Source of the DNA: CALMEC01 sp964531025
GTDB lineage: Bacteria; Actinomycetota; Thermoleophilia; Miltoncostaeales; Miltoncostaeaceae
Length of the DNA: 64,000 nt
NCBI GenBank assembly: GCA_964531025.1
Contig: CAZHDY010000003.1
Location: 124,001 to 188,000 of the forward strand
Reading direction: 5' to 3'
Shown: piece by piece, positions 50,667 to 59,306 of the stretch
Layout: each line of letters opens with the position of its first letter
How positions within the stretch are numbered: the first letter of the stretch is position 1
Made by a program: the position numbers and the translations under genes
The notes under the pieces: model-generated
What the model was told of the DNA's origin: nothing
The model's input: the letters and a program-made list of their open reading frames with translations, nothing else
Database searches by the model: none

Positions 50667-51647
50667 ATGACTCGTCGCATCCGACTCCCCTCCCTCGCCC
50701 TCATGGCCGCCGCCCTCGTCATCCCCGCCACCGCTCAGGCGCAGAAGAGGCAGGTGATCGGCAACGGCACACCGGCGAGTTGCACGTCGGCCAGGGTCGT
50801 CACCGCGGTCGCCCGCGGGGGACTCATCACGTTCAACTGCGGTCCCAATCCGGTCGTCATCCGCATGGCGGCCACGGCCAAGGTGCGCAACACGAGCCCG
50901 ACCGTGGTGATCGACGGAGGCGGCAAGGTCACGCTGAGCGGCCAGGGGAAGCGGCGGATCCTCTACCAGAACACCTGCGACCGGTCGCTGGTCTGGACGA
51001 CCTCGCACTGCAATGACCAGGCCACGCCACGACTCATCATCCGCAACATCAACCTCCACGGGGGCAACTCCACGGGTCAGCGGATGGACGGAGGCGGCGG
51101 CGGTGCCGTGTTCGTCCGCGGCGGCCGACTGCAGGTGCAGAACGTCCGCTTCACCGCCAATCGCTGTGACGTGAACGGGCCTGACCTGGGCGGTGCGGCC
51201 ATCCGCGTCCTGGATCAGTTCCGCGACCTTCCTGTCGTTGTCACAGGAAGTTCGTTCGAGGGCGGGCGGTGCTCCAACGGCGCAGGCGTCTCGAGCATCG
51301 GCGTCTCGTGGCAGATCCGGACGAGCACCTTCCGCAACAACCGGGCCACCGGACGCGGCGCGAACCCGGCCCGCGGCGGGACGCCCGGCGGGGGAAGCGG
51401 CGCCGGCATCTACCTGGACGGCAACCGGTTCACGCTCCTCCTCGACCGCGTCACCATGGAGAACAACGTCGCGCCCGAGGGCGGCGGGGCCATCTTCTTC
51501 GTGAGCAACGACCGGTCGGGACAGGCGACGATCCAGGGCTCGACGCTGCGGCGCAACCCGAGCCTCGGCTTCGAGACCATCCCCGGGATCTTCTATCTGG
51601 GGAACTCACCCCGGCCGACGGTCCGCGCCAGCACCATCACGAAATGA
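50667..51647 (+). CDS. Secreted parallel beta-helix protein
   Basis: A 326-residue exported protein. Signal peptide 1-24 (ATAQAQ). The mature part has the polymorphic-membrane-protein/parallel beta-helix pattern: VVIDGGGKVTLSG, LIIRNINLHGGNS, AVFVRGGRLQVQNVRFTANR and LLLDRVTMENNVAPEGGGAIFF, one turn per ~22 residues with G-G-A/G-I at turns. Related to pectate-lyase-like folds, but no catalytic residues stand out. It may bind carbohydrate or form a surface spine. The ATG at 50667 is chosen because TAGCGT lies 7 bp upstream; a GTG three codons earlier is rejected. Confidence 0.75.
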   Translation: MTRRIRLPSLALMAAALVIPATAQAQKRQVIGNGTPASCTSARVVTAVARGGLITFNCGPNPVVIRMAATAKVRNTSPTVVIDGGGKVTLSGQGKRRILYQNTCDRSLVWTTSHCNDQATPRLIIRNINLHGGNSTGQRMDGGGGGAVFVRGGRLQVQNVRFTANRCDVNGPDLGGAAIRVLDQFRDLPVVVTGSSFEGGRCSNGAGVSSIGVSWQIRTSTFRNNRATGRGANPARGGTPGGGSGAGIYLDGNRFTLLLDRVTMENNVAPEGGGAIFFVSNDRSGQATIQGSTLRRNPSLGFETIPGIFYLGNSPRPTVRASTITK

Positions 51648-51717
51648 CCGGGGAAGGAGTACCCGTTTCCCCCGCGGAGTAGCGTCACCTCACCGGCACG
51701 CGACCAGGGGGCAACCG

Positions 51718-52131
51718 ATGGCAACGCAACACGCTGAGGGCACGTTCACCGTGGCGTCGATGACACCGGTCGAACTCTCCGTCGACGAACCGGTGGCCAC
51801 CGGATTTCCCGTCGGCATCGCAATCATGGCCAAGCTGTTCGACGGCGACATCCAGGGCCGCGCGATCACCCTGTTCACCGCGGCGTTCGACCAGAGCGCG
51901 GGACGGGGCACCTACTCCGCCATGGAGTCGTTCGAGGGGACGCTCCTCGGTGCGCGTGGGGCCTTCAACTTCGTGCACACGGCCTCGACCACCGGGTCGG
52001 ATCGAACGAACGAGCACTTCTTCGTCGTCCCGGGAAGCGGCACAGATGAGCTGACCGGCATCGACGGAACGGGCTCGATGACCGTCGAGCCGGATGGCAC
52101 CCACCGGATCACCCTGGACGTGACGTTCTAA
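51718..52131 (+). CDS. DUF3224 family protein
   Basis: A 137-residue protein of the DUF3224/allene-oxide-cyclase-barrel type. Short strands alternate through the chain: EGTFTVASMTPVEL, GRGTYSAMESFEGTLLGARGAF, NEHFFVVPGSGTDELTGIDGTGSMTVEPDGTH (quoted in parts: GTDELTGIDGTG is typical) and RITLDVTF. The bound ligand and role are unknown. The ATG is preceded by AGGGGGCA at about 6 bp, and TAGCGT at 51680 may be a -10 box. It converges on the ECF sigma gene with only 12 bp between them. Confidence 0.85.
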   Translation: MATQHAEGTFTVASMTPVELSVDEPVATGFPVGIAIMAKLFDGDIQGRAITLFTAAFDQSAGRGTYSAMESFEGTLLGARGAFNFVHTASTTGSDRTNEHFFVVPGSGTDELTGIDGTGSMTVEPDGTHRITLDVTF

Positions 52132-52143
52132 CCGGCCCACCGA

Positions 52144-53469
52144 TCAGGCGGCGGGTCCGTCCAGGCCGGCGAGCGACGCCGCCAGGTGATCCGCCTCGGC
52201 CTCGTTGCCGGGGAGCTCGAGGGCACGTCGATAGGCGTCGGCGGCGGCCGATCGCTCGCCGAGCTCGTCCAGCGTCACCGCGCGGGCCACGTGGTACGCC
52301 CGAAACCGATCGAGCAGCGGGTCGTCGGCGAGGGCATCGAGGCGGCGGAGGCCCTCCCGCAGGCCCACGGCCCGTCCCACGGCGACCGCGTGCCCCAGAC
52401 GCACGACTGGCCCGGGCTCGTGACGCTCCAGAAGGCGGTAGAGGACGACGATCTGGGCCCAGTCGGTCGTCGCGAAGCTCTCGGCCTCCGCATGCACCGC
52501 GGCGATCGCCGCCTGGATCGCGTAGGTGCCCGCCCCCGCCGTGCCGGCGGCGATCTCCGCCAGTCGCGTCCCTTCGACGATAAGCGAACGATCCCAGCGC
52601 CCGCGGTCCTGACGGGCCAGCGGCACGGGCCGCCCCTCCTCGTCCGTGCGCGCAGGACGACGGGCCTCGCTGAGGACGAGGAGCGCGAGAAGGCCGGTGA
52701 CCTCGGCGACATCCGGCATCAGCCCGCGGAGCACCCGTGCCAGCCGTACGGCCTCGGCCGTGAGGTCGTCCCGGACATGCGTCGCCCCGGTGGTACGCGC
52801 GAAACCCTCCGCGTAGAGCAGGAGGATGACGCGCTGCACACCGGCCAGGCGGCCCGGCAGGTCATCGCGACGCGGTACCTCGAACGGCACCCCCATGGTG
52901 CGGATGCGCTTCTTCGCCCGCACGATGCGCTGCTGCATCGTCGGTACCGGGACGAGAAGCGCGTTCGCGACCTCGGGTGTCGAGAGTCCCGCGAGGAAGC
53001 GGAGCGTGAGCGCGATCCGGTCCTGGGGGGCGAGCGCGGGATGCGCGCATGCGAAGAACAGTCCGAGGCGCTCGTCGGGGACCGGATCCCCGTCCGAGGC
53101 GGGCTGCTCGGCCGGATCCCCGAACCCGACGGGCAGCGGCGATCGTTCCTCCTCGATCCGGAGGCGGGCGACCTTCTGGGCAAGGATGCCCTCGCGACGC
53201 ACGACGTCCAGCGCCTTCCGCCTGGCGGTCGTCGTGAGCCAGGCCTCCGGGGAGGCGGGCACCCCCTGCTCGGGCCATACCCGGAGCGCCTCGGCGAAGG
53301 CGTCCTGGAGGACGTCCTCGGCCAGGTCGAGATCGCCGAACCGGCGGGCGAGCGTCGCGACGATGCGCGTCCGTGAATCCCGGCCGACGGCGGCGACGGC
53401 CCGCTGCACCGCCGCCGCACGCTCCACGGGTGCGGATCGCCCGTCCCCACTGCGGGAGTCGGGCCCCAT
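52144..53469 (-). CDS. ECF42-type RNA polymerase sigma factor with C-terminal SnoaL/TPR-like extension
   Basis: A 441-residue extracytoplasmic-function sigma factor of group ECF42. The sigma2 region (~20-100) has RFGDLDLAEDVLQDAFAEAL and the sigma4 region (~135-195) RIALTLRFLAGLSTPEVANALLVPVPTMQQRIVRAKKRIR, in which LSTPEVANALLVPVPTMQQRI is the helix-turn-helix; then a long helical domain (~210-440, DUF6596-like) ends in TPR-like helices. Its ATG is 4 bp after the YCII/DGPF gene stop, the classical ECF42 pair; there is no anti-sigma factor. Activation is thought to involve the extension itself. Confidence 0.9.
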   Translation of the reverse strand: MGPDSRSGDGRSAPVERAAAVQRAVAAVGRDSRTRIVATLARRFGDLDLAEDVLQDAFAEALRVWPEQGVPASPEAWLTTTARRKALDVVRREGILAQKVARLRIEEERSPLPVGFGDPAEQPASDGDPVPDERLGLFFACAHPALAPQDRIALTLRFLAGLSTPEVANALLVPVPTMQQRIVRAKKRIRTMGVPFEVPRRDDLPGRLAGVQRVILLLYAEGFARTTGATHVRDDLTAEAVRLARVLRGLMPDVAEVTGLLALLVLSEARRPARTDEEGRPVPLARQDRGRWDRSLIVEGTRLAEIAAGTAGAGTYAIQAAIAAVHAEAESFATTDWAQIVVLYRLLERHEPGPVVRLGHAVAVGRAVGLREGLRRLDALADDPLLDRFRAYHVARAVTLDELGERSAAADAYRRALELPGNEAEADHLAASLAGLDGPAA

Positions 53470-53473
53470 CCGA

Positions 53474-53821
53474 TCAGTACGGGGCGACCGGGCGGATCTC
53501 CACGTGCCCGCCCGGCGCGGACGCGGGGCTCTTCTTCGCCCAGGCGATGGCCTCGTCGAGGTTCGCGACGTCGATGATGTAGGTGCCGCCCACGAACTCG
53601 CGGACCTCGGCGAGCGGAGCGGCCGAGACGACCCGCTCACCACCGTCGTCGGTCTCGACGATCGCCCCGTGCTCGGGGTCCTCGAGCGCGAACGACGAGA
53701 CCACCACCCCGGCGTCGGTGATCTCCTTGTCGAAGGCGAAGAACTCCTCCGGGCTCGCGCCCCCGTCCTCCCCGCAGCGCGGGTCGTCGATGTGCCCCAT
53801 CAAGAGCAGTGCGTACTTCAT
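53474..53821 (-). CDS. YCII-related (DGPF-domain) protein paired with ECF42
   Basis: A 115-residue YCII-superfamily protein. MKYALLLMGHIDDP at the start, SPEEFFAFDKEITDAGVVVSSFAL, and GGTYIIDVANLDEAIAWAKKSP make up the ferredoxin-like fold; PGGHVEIRPV near the end matches DGPF-type proteins usually controlled by ECF42. Its role is unproven; some relatives act on small reactive molecules. GGAGGAAGT precedes the ATG. It and the sigma factor (4-bp gap) form an operon. Confidence 0.88.
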   Translation of the reverse strand: MKYALLLMGHIDDPRCGEDGGASPEEFFAFDKEITDAGVVVSSFALEDPEHGAIVETDDGGERVVSAAPLAEVREFVGGTYIIDVANLDEAIAWAKKSPASAPGGHVEIRPVAPY

Positions 53822-53967
53822 GACTTCCTCCGTGGTCGTTGCCACCGAACCGATCGGCCCGGCACCATGTTGACGGACGGGGAGTGCCGGAATCGACAGG
53901 TCGGGGTAACGCGCAGCGACAAAGGGCGCCGTGACCACCGTCCTCTGCGATGGCCGCCCAAATGACG

Positions 53968-54028
53968 ACGGCCCGCCGGGGATGTCCGCGGCGGGCCGTT
54001 CGCTGAACGTGTGCCCGCGTGCGCGGGC
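53968..54028 (-). terminator. Terminator hairpins after sigH
   Basis: Two stems lie 3' of sigH on its strand: GCCCGCG/CGCGGGC (54013-54028) and a perfect 11-bp stem ACGGCCCGCCG/CGGCGGGCCGT (53968-53999) followed by TCGTCATTT on the minus strand. Confidence 0.7.
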
Positions 54029-54040
54029 GGCTTCCTCGCC

Positions 54041-54721
54041 TCAGCGCAGGTCGATGACCTCGCGGCGCTTCAGGTGGGTCGAGACCTTGCGCTTCACGCG
54101 CTGGAGCGCGTTGTCGACGGTCTTCGGGGTACAACCCTGGATCTGCGCGATCTCCTCGTAGCTGCGTCCCTCGAGGTACATGGCGAGCACGGCGCTCTCC
54201 AGCTCGGACAGCGTGGAGCCCAGGCAATCGAGGAGGGCGCGGAGCTCCTCGGTGGAGATGGCCTGCGTCATGGGATCCGAGACCGGGTCGCCGGCGAGCA
54301 CCTCGGCCAACGTGGCCTCCTGATCACCGGAACCGGCGCGGGAGTGGCTGAACGAGACGTATGTGTTGAGCGGAGCGTGCTTGTTACGGGCGGCCGTCTT
54401 GATCGCCGTGATGATCTGGCGCGTCACGCAGAGCTCGGCGAACGAACGGAACGAGGCCTCGCGGTCGACGCGGTAGTCACGCACCGCCTTGAAGAGGCCG
54501 ATGAGCCCCTCCTGGATCAGATCGTCGACCTCGCCACCGGCAAGGAAGTACGAGCTGGCCTTCAGGCGGACGAACCCGCGATAGCGCTCGATGATCTGGT
54601 TCATCGCGGCCGAATCACCCTCGCGGGCCCGTGCAACAAGTGCACGATCTCGAGTCTCGATAAAGGCTCGAGCCTGGATCCGTTCGCTGGTCATGTGACG
54701 GGCAGCTAGTGAACCGCTCAT
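54041..54721 (-). CDS. sigH: RNA polymerase sigma factor of the SigH (Spo0H) type
   Basis: A 226-residue sigma-70 factor of the alternative SigH group. Region 2 contains VDDLIQEGLIGLFKAVRDY and FRSFAELCVTRQIITAIKTA, and region 4 RSYEEIAQIQGCTPKTVDNALQRVKRKV, the -35-binding helix-turn-helix. The order sigH-rlmB-cysS with ispF further on matches Bacillus, where sigH serves stationary phase and sporulation; here there is no sporulation gene in view, so a stress or growth-phase role is more likely. The start is the ATG at 54721; another ATG nine codons later is possible. Promoter and palindromes lie upstream. Confidence 0.9.
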   Translation of the reverse strand: MSGSLAARHMTSERIQARAFIETRDRALVARAREGDSAAMNQIIERYRGFVRLKASSYFLAGGEVDDLIQEGLIGLFKAVRDYRVDREASFRSFAELCVTRQIITAIKTAARNKHAPLNTYVSFSHSRAGSGDQEATLAEVLAGDPVSDPMTQAISTEELRALLDCLGSTLSELESAVLAMYLEGRSYEEIAQIQGCTPKTVDNALQRVKRKVSTHLKRREVIDLR

Positions 54722-54760
54722 TGGGTTATCCGTTCTTTGCAGGTTATTTGATGCGTCCGG

Positions 54761-54780
54761 CTCAAAGCTTGAGTCTCAAG
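54761..54780. promoter_or_regulatory. Palindromes in the sigH leader
   Basis: CTTGAGTCTCAAG (54768-54780) is a perfect 13-bp palindrome, overlapped by CTCAAAGCTTGAG (54761-54773). It lies between the sigH promoter and its start codon, and could be an operator or an RNA hairpin. Confidence 0.5.
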
Positions 54781-54808
54781 TAGAACTTTCGACTTGCTCC
54801 TTCGGGCC

Positions 54809-54837
54809 ATATTGCGCATGAAACGCCACAAAGTCAA
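54809..54837 (-). promoter_or_regulatory. Promoter of sigH
   Basis: Reading leftward: TTGACT (54837-54832), 17-bp spacer, CAATAT (54814-54809). Transcription would start near 54802, giving a leader of about 80 nt. Confidence 0.65.
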
Positions 54838-54865
54838 ACCCCAGTTTCCCGCAAATAGCGAGAAC

Positions 54866-55558
54866 TTATTGCGACCTCACCGATTCGTAGAGGAGTAGCG
54901 CAGCAGAGACCGACAGGTTGAGGCTTTGGACGCGCCCCATCATCGGGATCCGCACGATCCGGTCACACATCGAGGCCACCCGACGACGAAGGCCCTCGCC
55001 CTCCGCTCCGACCACCACGATGCTGTTCACGTCGAGACCGGCTTCACGAAAGTCCTCGGCGTCATCCGTGAGGTCTGCGCCATACACCCAGCGTTCGGCG
55101 CCACGGGCGTCGTGGAGGAAGGATGCGACGTTCTCGATGCGTGCCACATGCACGTGTTCGATGGCGCCCGCGGACGACTTGCAGACGGCCCCGGTGACAT
55201 CCGGTGAGCCGCGATCGGGCAGTACGATGCCGGCGGCTCCCACGGCCTCCACCACGCGTGCGACAGCACCCAGGTTGCGCGGATCCTGCAGGCGATCGAG
55301 ACAGAGGACCGGCCCCGGCCGCGACAGGACCTCGTCGAAGCCGACGTACGGATAGGGGTCGGTGAACGCGACGATGCCCTGGTGGTCCGAGGTGCCCGCC
55401 TCACGACCCAGTTCCGCCTTGTCGGCGATCGTGGTCGGCACCCCGTCGAGCCAGGGCTCGCGTGCCACGTCGGAAAGGGCGACGACCCGGTGCACACGAC
55501 GGCGTCCGGCGCGGACCAGCTCACGTACGGGGTTCTTGCCGTACACCACGGTGCTCAT
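54866..55558 (-). CDS. rlmB: 23S rRNA (guanosine-2'-O-)-methyltransferase RlmB (SpoU family)
   Basis: Trefoil-knot methyltransferase that methylates G2251 of 23S rRNA (E. coli numbering) or a related site. 230 residues: the N-terminal substrate-binding part starts VVYGKNPVRELVRAG, and the SPOUT domain has LDRLQDPRNLGAVARVVEA, VVVGAEGEGLRRRV and IPMMGRVQSLNLSVSAALLLYE, the three knot motifs. It lies between sigH and cysS on the same strand. A 385-bp hairpin-bearing gap separates it from cysS. Confidence 0.93.
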   Translation of the reverse strand: MSTVVYGKNPVRELVRAGRRRVHRVVALSDVAREPWLDGVPTTIADKAELGREAGTSDHQGIVAFTDPYPYVGFDEVLSRPGPVLCLDRLQDPRNLGAVARVVEAVGAAGIVLPDRGSPDVTGAVCKSSAGAIEHVHVARIENVASFLHDARGAERWVYGADLTDDAEDFREAGLDVNSIVVVGAEGEGLRRRVASMCDRIVRIPMMGRVQSLNLSVSAALLLYESVRSQ

Positions 55559-55734
55559 CCGGCGGTACCCCCGGCCGGACGGCCGGCGACCGGCCCCGGA
55601 CCCTCACCCTGAACCACCGCTGAACGGAAACTCTCAACCGAAGGTTGCGCCTGAGACTGCATCGCGCCACCCTGACACCGACGCCGGACGGACAAGCGCG
55701 TGCCGGTTCGCCGGCAACGTGCACCCGTCGAGCC

Positions 55735-55863
55735 GGAAAGCCCGGTGTCTGACACAAAACTTTCCACGCGACCGGGTGGACGCCAGGAAAATGGCGAATT
55801 TCCAGCCGATTCTCCGATTCGGCCGGGCACGTGGAAAGCCAGGTGTCTGACACCCGGCTTTCC
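55735..55863. repeat. Two hairpin repeats with apex GGTGTCTGACACC
   Basis: Copy 1 (55735-55765): GGAAAG/CTTTCC arms around GGTGTCTGACAC. Copy 2 (55833-55863): GGAAAGCC/GGCTTTCC around GGTGTCTGACACC. Both stems are alike, and GGAAAatggcgaaTTTCC (55787-55804) lies between them. The gap 55559-55943 holds no gene. The apex is the sister of GGTGCCTGGCACC at 16976 and 23574. Confidence 0.8.
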
Positions 55864-55943
55864 CCGAAGGAGATCGAGCAGGCGACCGCCCGACGGCCAT
55901 GTCGTCCATCACCGTCGACGCGAGGACAACGAGACCCCCGGCA

Positions 55944-57344
55944 CTACCCCCTCGGCACGACGGTCGCGCCGTCGGCGCCGTCGCGGATCTCGAAACCCTT
56001 GGCGGTGATCTCGTCACGGAGGCGGTCGGCCTCGGCGAAGTCCTTCGCCGCCCTCGCCGCCTGCCGCTGCTCCAGAAGATCGAGCACCTCGGCCGGCACG
56101 CCCACGTCACGATCGATGCCGCCGAGCGCGAAGACGTCGAGGAGCTCGATCAGCTGATGGCGGATCTCGCGCAGCTGCGCCGCACCGGGACGGTCGGCGT
56201 CGAGCGCGTGGTTGATCGCGCGGCTCACGGTGTCGAGCGCCGCGAAGGCCTCGGGGGTGTTGAAGTCGTCGTCGAGCGCGTCGAAGAAGGCACTTCTCCC
56301 CGTCACCAGCGCGCCCGCCAGCTCGGTGTTCGTCCCCTCGCCCGGCGCGTCGACGGCCGCGTCGATCGCCCGCAGCGTGTTGCGAAGCCGCTCGACCCGC
56401 CGTCCGGCCTCCTCCAGGCGCTCGTCCGAGAAGGGGAGCTTGGAGCGGTAGTGGCTCGTCAGGAAGTAGGCGATGACGGTGTCGCGCGGCCAGCGGTCCA
56501 GCACCTCGGCGAGCGACTGGATGTTGCCGACGCTCTTGGCCATCTTCTCGCCCGAGAGCTCCAGCATCTCGTTGTGCATCCAGATCTTCGCGAACGGCAC
56601 CCCCCGCGCACCTTCGGACTGCGCGATCTCGTTCTCGTGATGTGGGAACGCCAGATCGATGCCGCCGCCGTGGATGTCGAACTCCATACCGAGGTTGGCC
56701 TCGGCCATGGCGGAACACTCGATGTGCCACCCGGGCCGGCCCGGGCCCCAGGGTGAATCCCACGAGGTGTCCTCACCGGGCTTGTGCCCCTTCCAGAGGG
56801 CGAAGTCGAGGGGGTTCTCCTTGCCGGTGCCGGGTTCCTCGCTTCGCATGTCCTCCAGCCTGCGACCGGAGAGCTTGCCGTACCCATCGAAGCGCTCCAC
56901 ACGGAAGTAGACGTCGCCGTCGGACGGATAGGCGAGACCACGATCGATGAGATCGGAGATGAGCGCGATGATCTCGGGGATCGTCTCGGTGACCAGCGGC
57001 TCGTGCGTGGGGCGACCGAGTTCCAGGCGGTCGGTGTCGGCCCGGTACAGGTCGGCGTACTTGCGGGCGACCTCGTCGCTGGGCAGTCCCTCCCTCTCCG
57101 CCGTGACGTAGATCTTGTCGTTGATGTCGGTGATGTTGCAGACGAAGACCGCACGGAAACCACGCCGGTCGAGGTACCGCTTGAGGACCGAGAACACCAC
57201 GAAGGGCCGGGCGTTGCCGATGTGCACGCGCGAGTAGACCGTGGGACCACACGCATAGATGCGCACCGTGCCGTCCGGCCGGGGCTCCAGCGGCTCCTTG
57301 CGTTTGGTCAGCGTCGAATAGAAGCGGATCGCTCCGTCGGTCAT
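55944..57344 (-). CDS. cysS: Cysteinyl-tRNA synthetase
   Basis: Class I aminoacyl-tRNA synthetase, 466 residues, normal length. The Zn-site Cys is in IYACGPTVYS, the HIGH motif appears as HIGNARPF, Zn ligand C-H-H-type residues are in GWHIECSAMA, and the KMSKS motif is EKMAKSVGN. The C-terminal helical domain (~340-460) binds the tRNA. GGAAGGAC precedes the ATG. It is 13 bp after ispF on the same strand, in the order also found in Bacillus. Confidence 0.97.
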   Translation of the reverse strand: MTDGAIRFYSTLTKRKEPLEPRPDGTVRIYACGPTVYSRVHIGNARPFVVFSVLKRYLDRRGFRAVFVCNITDINDKIYVTAEREGLPSDEVARKYADLYRADTDRLELGRPTHEPLVTETIPEIIALISDLIDRGLAYPSDGDVYFRVERFDGYGKLSGRRLEDMRSEEPGTGKENPLDFALWKGHKPGEDTSWDSPWGPGRPGWHIECSAMAEANLGMEFDIHGGGIDLAFPHHENEIAQSEGARGVPFAKIWMHNEMLELSGEKMAKSVGNIQSLAEVLDRWPRDTVIAYFLTSHYRSKLPFSDERLEEAGRRVERLRNTLRAIDAAVDAPGEGTNTELAGALVTGRSAFFDALDDDFNTPEAFAALDTVSRAINHALDADRPGAAQLREIRHQLIELLDVFALGGIDRDVGVPAEVLDLLEQRQAARAAKDFAEADRLRDEITAKGFEIRDGADGATVVPRG

Positions 57345-57357
57345 GCAGGTCCTTCCC

Positions 57358-57831
57358 TCACGTGTCGCGTTGAACCAGGGCGACGACCTGGCAGGCGATG
57401 CCCTCGCCTCGACCGGGGAAGCCCATCCTGTCCGTGGTGGTCGCGTGCACCGTCACCGGGGCGCCCACGTGATCCGTGAGGGCGGCGCACATAGCCTCAC
57501 GGTGCGGGCTGAGACGCGGCTCCTGGCAGACCACCACGGCGTGTGCGTTGACGACACTCCACCCCTCGCTCTCGATGAGCTCGCGCACCACGGCGATGAG
57601 CGAGGCCCCGGAGATCCCACGGAAGGCCTCGTCGTCCGAGGGGAAGAGCGCACCGATGTCCGGACCGCCGGTGGCCGAGAGCAGCGCGTCGCAGAGGGCG
57701 TGCGCGACGACGTCGCCGTCGCTGTGACCGATGAGGCCACGATCGTGCGGGATGTGGAGCGTGCCCAGCATGAGAGGGATCCCCTCACCCAGCTGATGCG
57801 CGTCGATGCCCAGACCGACCCGTGTCGTCAT
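57358..57831 (-). CDS. ispF: 2-C-methyl-D-erythritol 2,4-cyclodiphosphate synthase
   Basis: MEP-pathway enzyme forming the cyclodiphosphate intermediate of isoprenoid synthesis; a zinc-dependent trimer. 157 residues, the family's length. GIDAHQL supplies the Asp/His metal ligands, IGHSDGDVVAHALCDALL is the signature, and TTTDRMGFPGRGEGIACQ is the C-terminal one. Its ATG overlaps the PHP phosphatase stop (ATGA). ispD is also in the window at 59307, separated by two unrelated genes. Confidence 0.95.
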   Translation of the reverse strand: MTTRVGLGIDAHQLGEGIPLMLGTLHIPHDRGLIGHSDGDVVAHALCDALLSATGGPDIGALFPSDDEAFRGISGASLIAVVRELIESEGWSVVNAHAVVVCQEPRLSPHREAMCAALTDHVGAPVTVHATTTDRMGFPGRGEGIACQVVALVQRDT

Positions 57832-58682
57832 GCGATGGGTTCCTGGCGCGGTGCACGCTCCGAGAAGCGGGTGATCGTCGTGTATCCGGCCTGCCGCAGC
57901 GCCGCCACCAGGGTCGGATAGTCCCGGCCCACGTCCTCCGGCGTGTGGGCGTCGCTGGCAAGGGTCACGGGCACGTCGAGCTCCTTCATCTGGGCGAGCC
58001 AGTCGGGGTCGGGATACATCTCCTGGACGGGCTTCCGCAAGCCGGCCGACGAGCACTCCATCGCGACGCCGGCATCGGCCACCGCGGCGATGGCCTCGCC
58101 CACGCGGTCGCGGAGGCGGTCCGGGAGACGCGACCCGAAGACCTTCGGCAGATCCGGATGCGACATAACGTCATAGAGACCTGAAGAGGCGGCGCGAACC
58201 CACTCGTCCAGATAGCGCTCCCAGACGACCTCCTCACCGAGATGCACGGCCGCAGGATCGGCGGGATCATCGATGCCGAGCGTATCCAGCCAGTGCACCG
58301 AGCCGAGCACGATGTCGAAGGGCTGGTCGTCCAGCACCGCCCGGATGTCGTCGACGCGATCCGGCAGCCAGTCCATCTCGATGCCCAGGAGCACGGGGAA
58401 GCCGGCCTCCTTGGCATGCAGGACCGCCGCGCAGTGCTCGACGAGATCCTCCGTGGCCTCGCCCCTCCACCACGCGTGATCGTGCCAGTCGGCCATCACC
58501 GTGAAGCGGTGACAGTGCTCGGTGATGGCGATCTCACCGATGGCGCGCGCCTTCGCCTGCTGCACGTAGCGGCCGATCCATCCGAAGGAACGCGGACCGC
58601 CGTGGGCCTCCCACCGGCGTTCGTCGCGCTCACGCGCCGAGGGGCCGTCCGGCTGCAGGTGCATGTGGTAGTCGGTGAGCAC
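57828..58682 (-). CDS. PHP-domain histidinol-phosphatase-like protein (HisK-type)
   Basis: A 284-residue PHP phosphoesterase. TDYHMHLQPDG gives the first metal ligands (HxH), TEHCHRF the second, VLLGIEMDWLPD the Glu, VLGSVHWLD a His, and TLASDAHTPEDV the last Asp/His, all as in trinuclear PHP phosphatases such as HisK. It may act in histidine synthesis or on another phosphate. No other his gene is in view. The GTG at 58682 lies 6 bp after TAGTGT (leaderless). It overlaps ispF (ATGA). Confidence 0.85.
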   Translation of the reverse strand: MLTDYHMHLQPDGPSARERDERRWEAHGGPRSFGWIGRYVQQAKARAIGEIAITEHCHRFTVMADWHDHAWWRGEATEDLVEHCAAVLHAKEAGFPVLLGIEMDWLPDRVDDIRAVLDDQPFDIVLGSVHWLDTLGIDDPADPAAVHLGEEVVWERYLDEWVRAASSGLYDVMSHPDLPKVFGSRLPDRLRDRVGEAIAAVADAGVAMECSSAGLRKPVQEMYPDPDWLAQMKELDVPVTLASDAHTPEDVGRDYPTLVAALRQAGYTTITRFSERAPRQEPIA

Positions 58683-58820
58683 CCCGTGACACTACCGATG
58701 GAAGCAATCGCGATACCCCCCGACACGAGCGCCTGACAGGGTCCAGTACCGGGTTCACCGCAAACGGGCGGCCGGGTGACGATGCACGAGACCTGGCGAC
58801 CTCGGGACGCTGCACACCGG

Positions 58821-59240
58821 CTAAGCAGAGAGCCTCGTCTGCCCGTCGTCCGTGATGTGCCAGTAGGGATTGTGGGCGATCTCCCAGCGGTGGCCGTCCG
58901 GATCGGCGACGAGTGCCGAGTAGCCGCCCCAGAAGGTCTCCTGGGGAGCACGGTGCACCGTGCCACCGGCGGCCGTGAACTCGGCGACGACGGCGTCCAC
59001 CTGGGCCGGCTCGCGGACGTTGTACGCCAGCGTGATGCCGCCCCAGCCGCCCGCGTCGTCCGCCACGCTGTCCTTCGCGAGCGCCTCCCGATCCCACAGT
59101 CCGACCACCATCCCGCCGCACTGGAAGAAGACCACACCGTCGTCCGTGCTCTCGTCCCTCCAGCCGAGGGCCTCGTAGAAGCGGCGCGCCCGGTCGAGAT
59201 CGGCGACGCCGAGGGTGACAAGTGAGACGCGGGGTTCCAT
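58821..59240 (-). CDS. VOC-superfamily protein
   Basis: A 139-residue glyoxalase/bleomycin-resistance-type protein. VSLVTLGVADLDRARRFYEALGW opens the first module, and FWGGYSALVADPDGHRWEIAHNP closes the second, with Glu in WEIAHNP as metal ligand. The first-strand ligand position (LVTLGV) has no His, so a non-catalytic binding role is possible. GGAGCATCC lies directly before the ATG. It sits between ispD and the PHP gene on the same strand, with unclear relation to either. Confidence 0.8.
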   Translation of the reverse strand: MEPRVSLVTLGVADLDRARRFYEALGWRDESTDDGVVFFQCGGMVVGLWDREALAKDSVADDAGGWGGITLAYNVREPAQVDAVVAEFTAAGGTVHRAPQETFWGGYSALVADPDGHRWEIAHNPYWHITDDGQTRLSA

Positions 59241-59306
59241 GGATGCTCCTTGGCGGACGGGACGCGTGCCGCAGCATAGAACATGTGTTCGGTCAGGAGA
59301 AGCCGG

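Noticed and set aside
52186..53376. 396-codon frame opposite the ECF42 sigma gene
   Set aside because: Antisense shadow of a recognised sigma factor.
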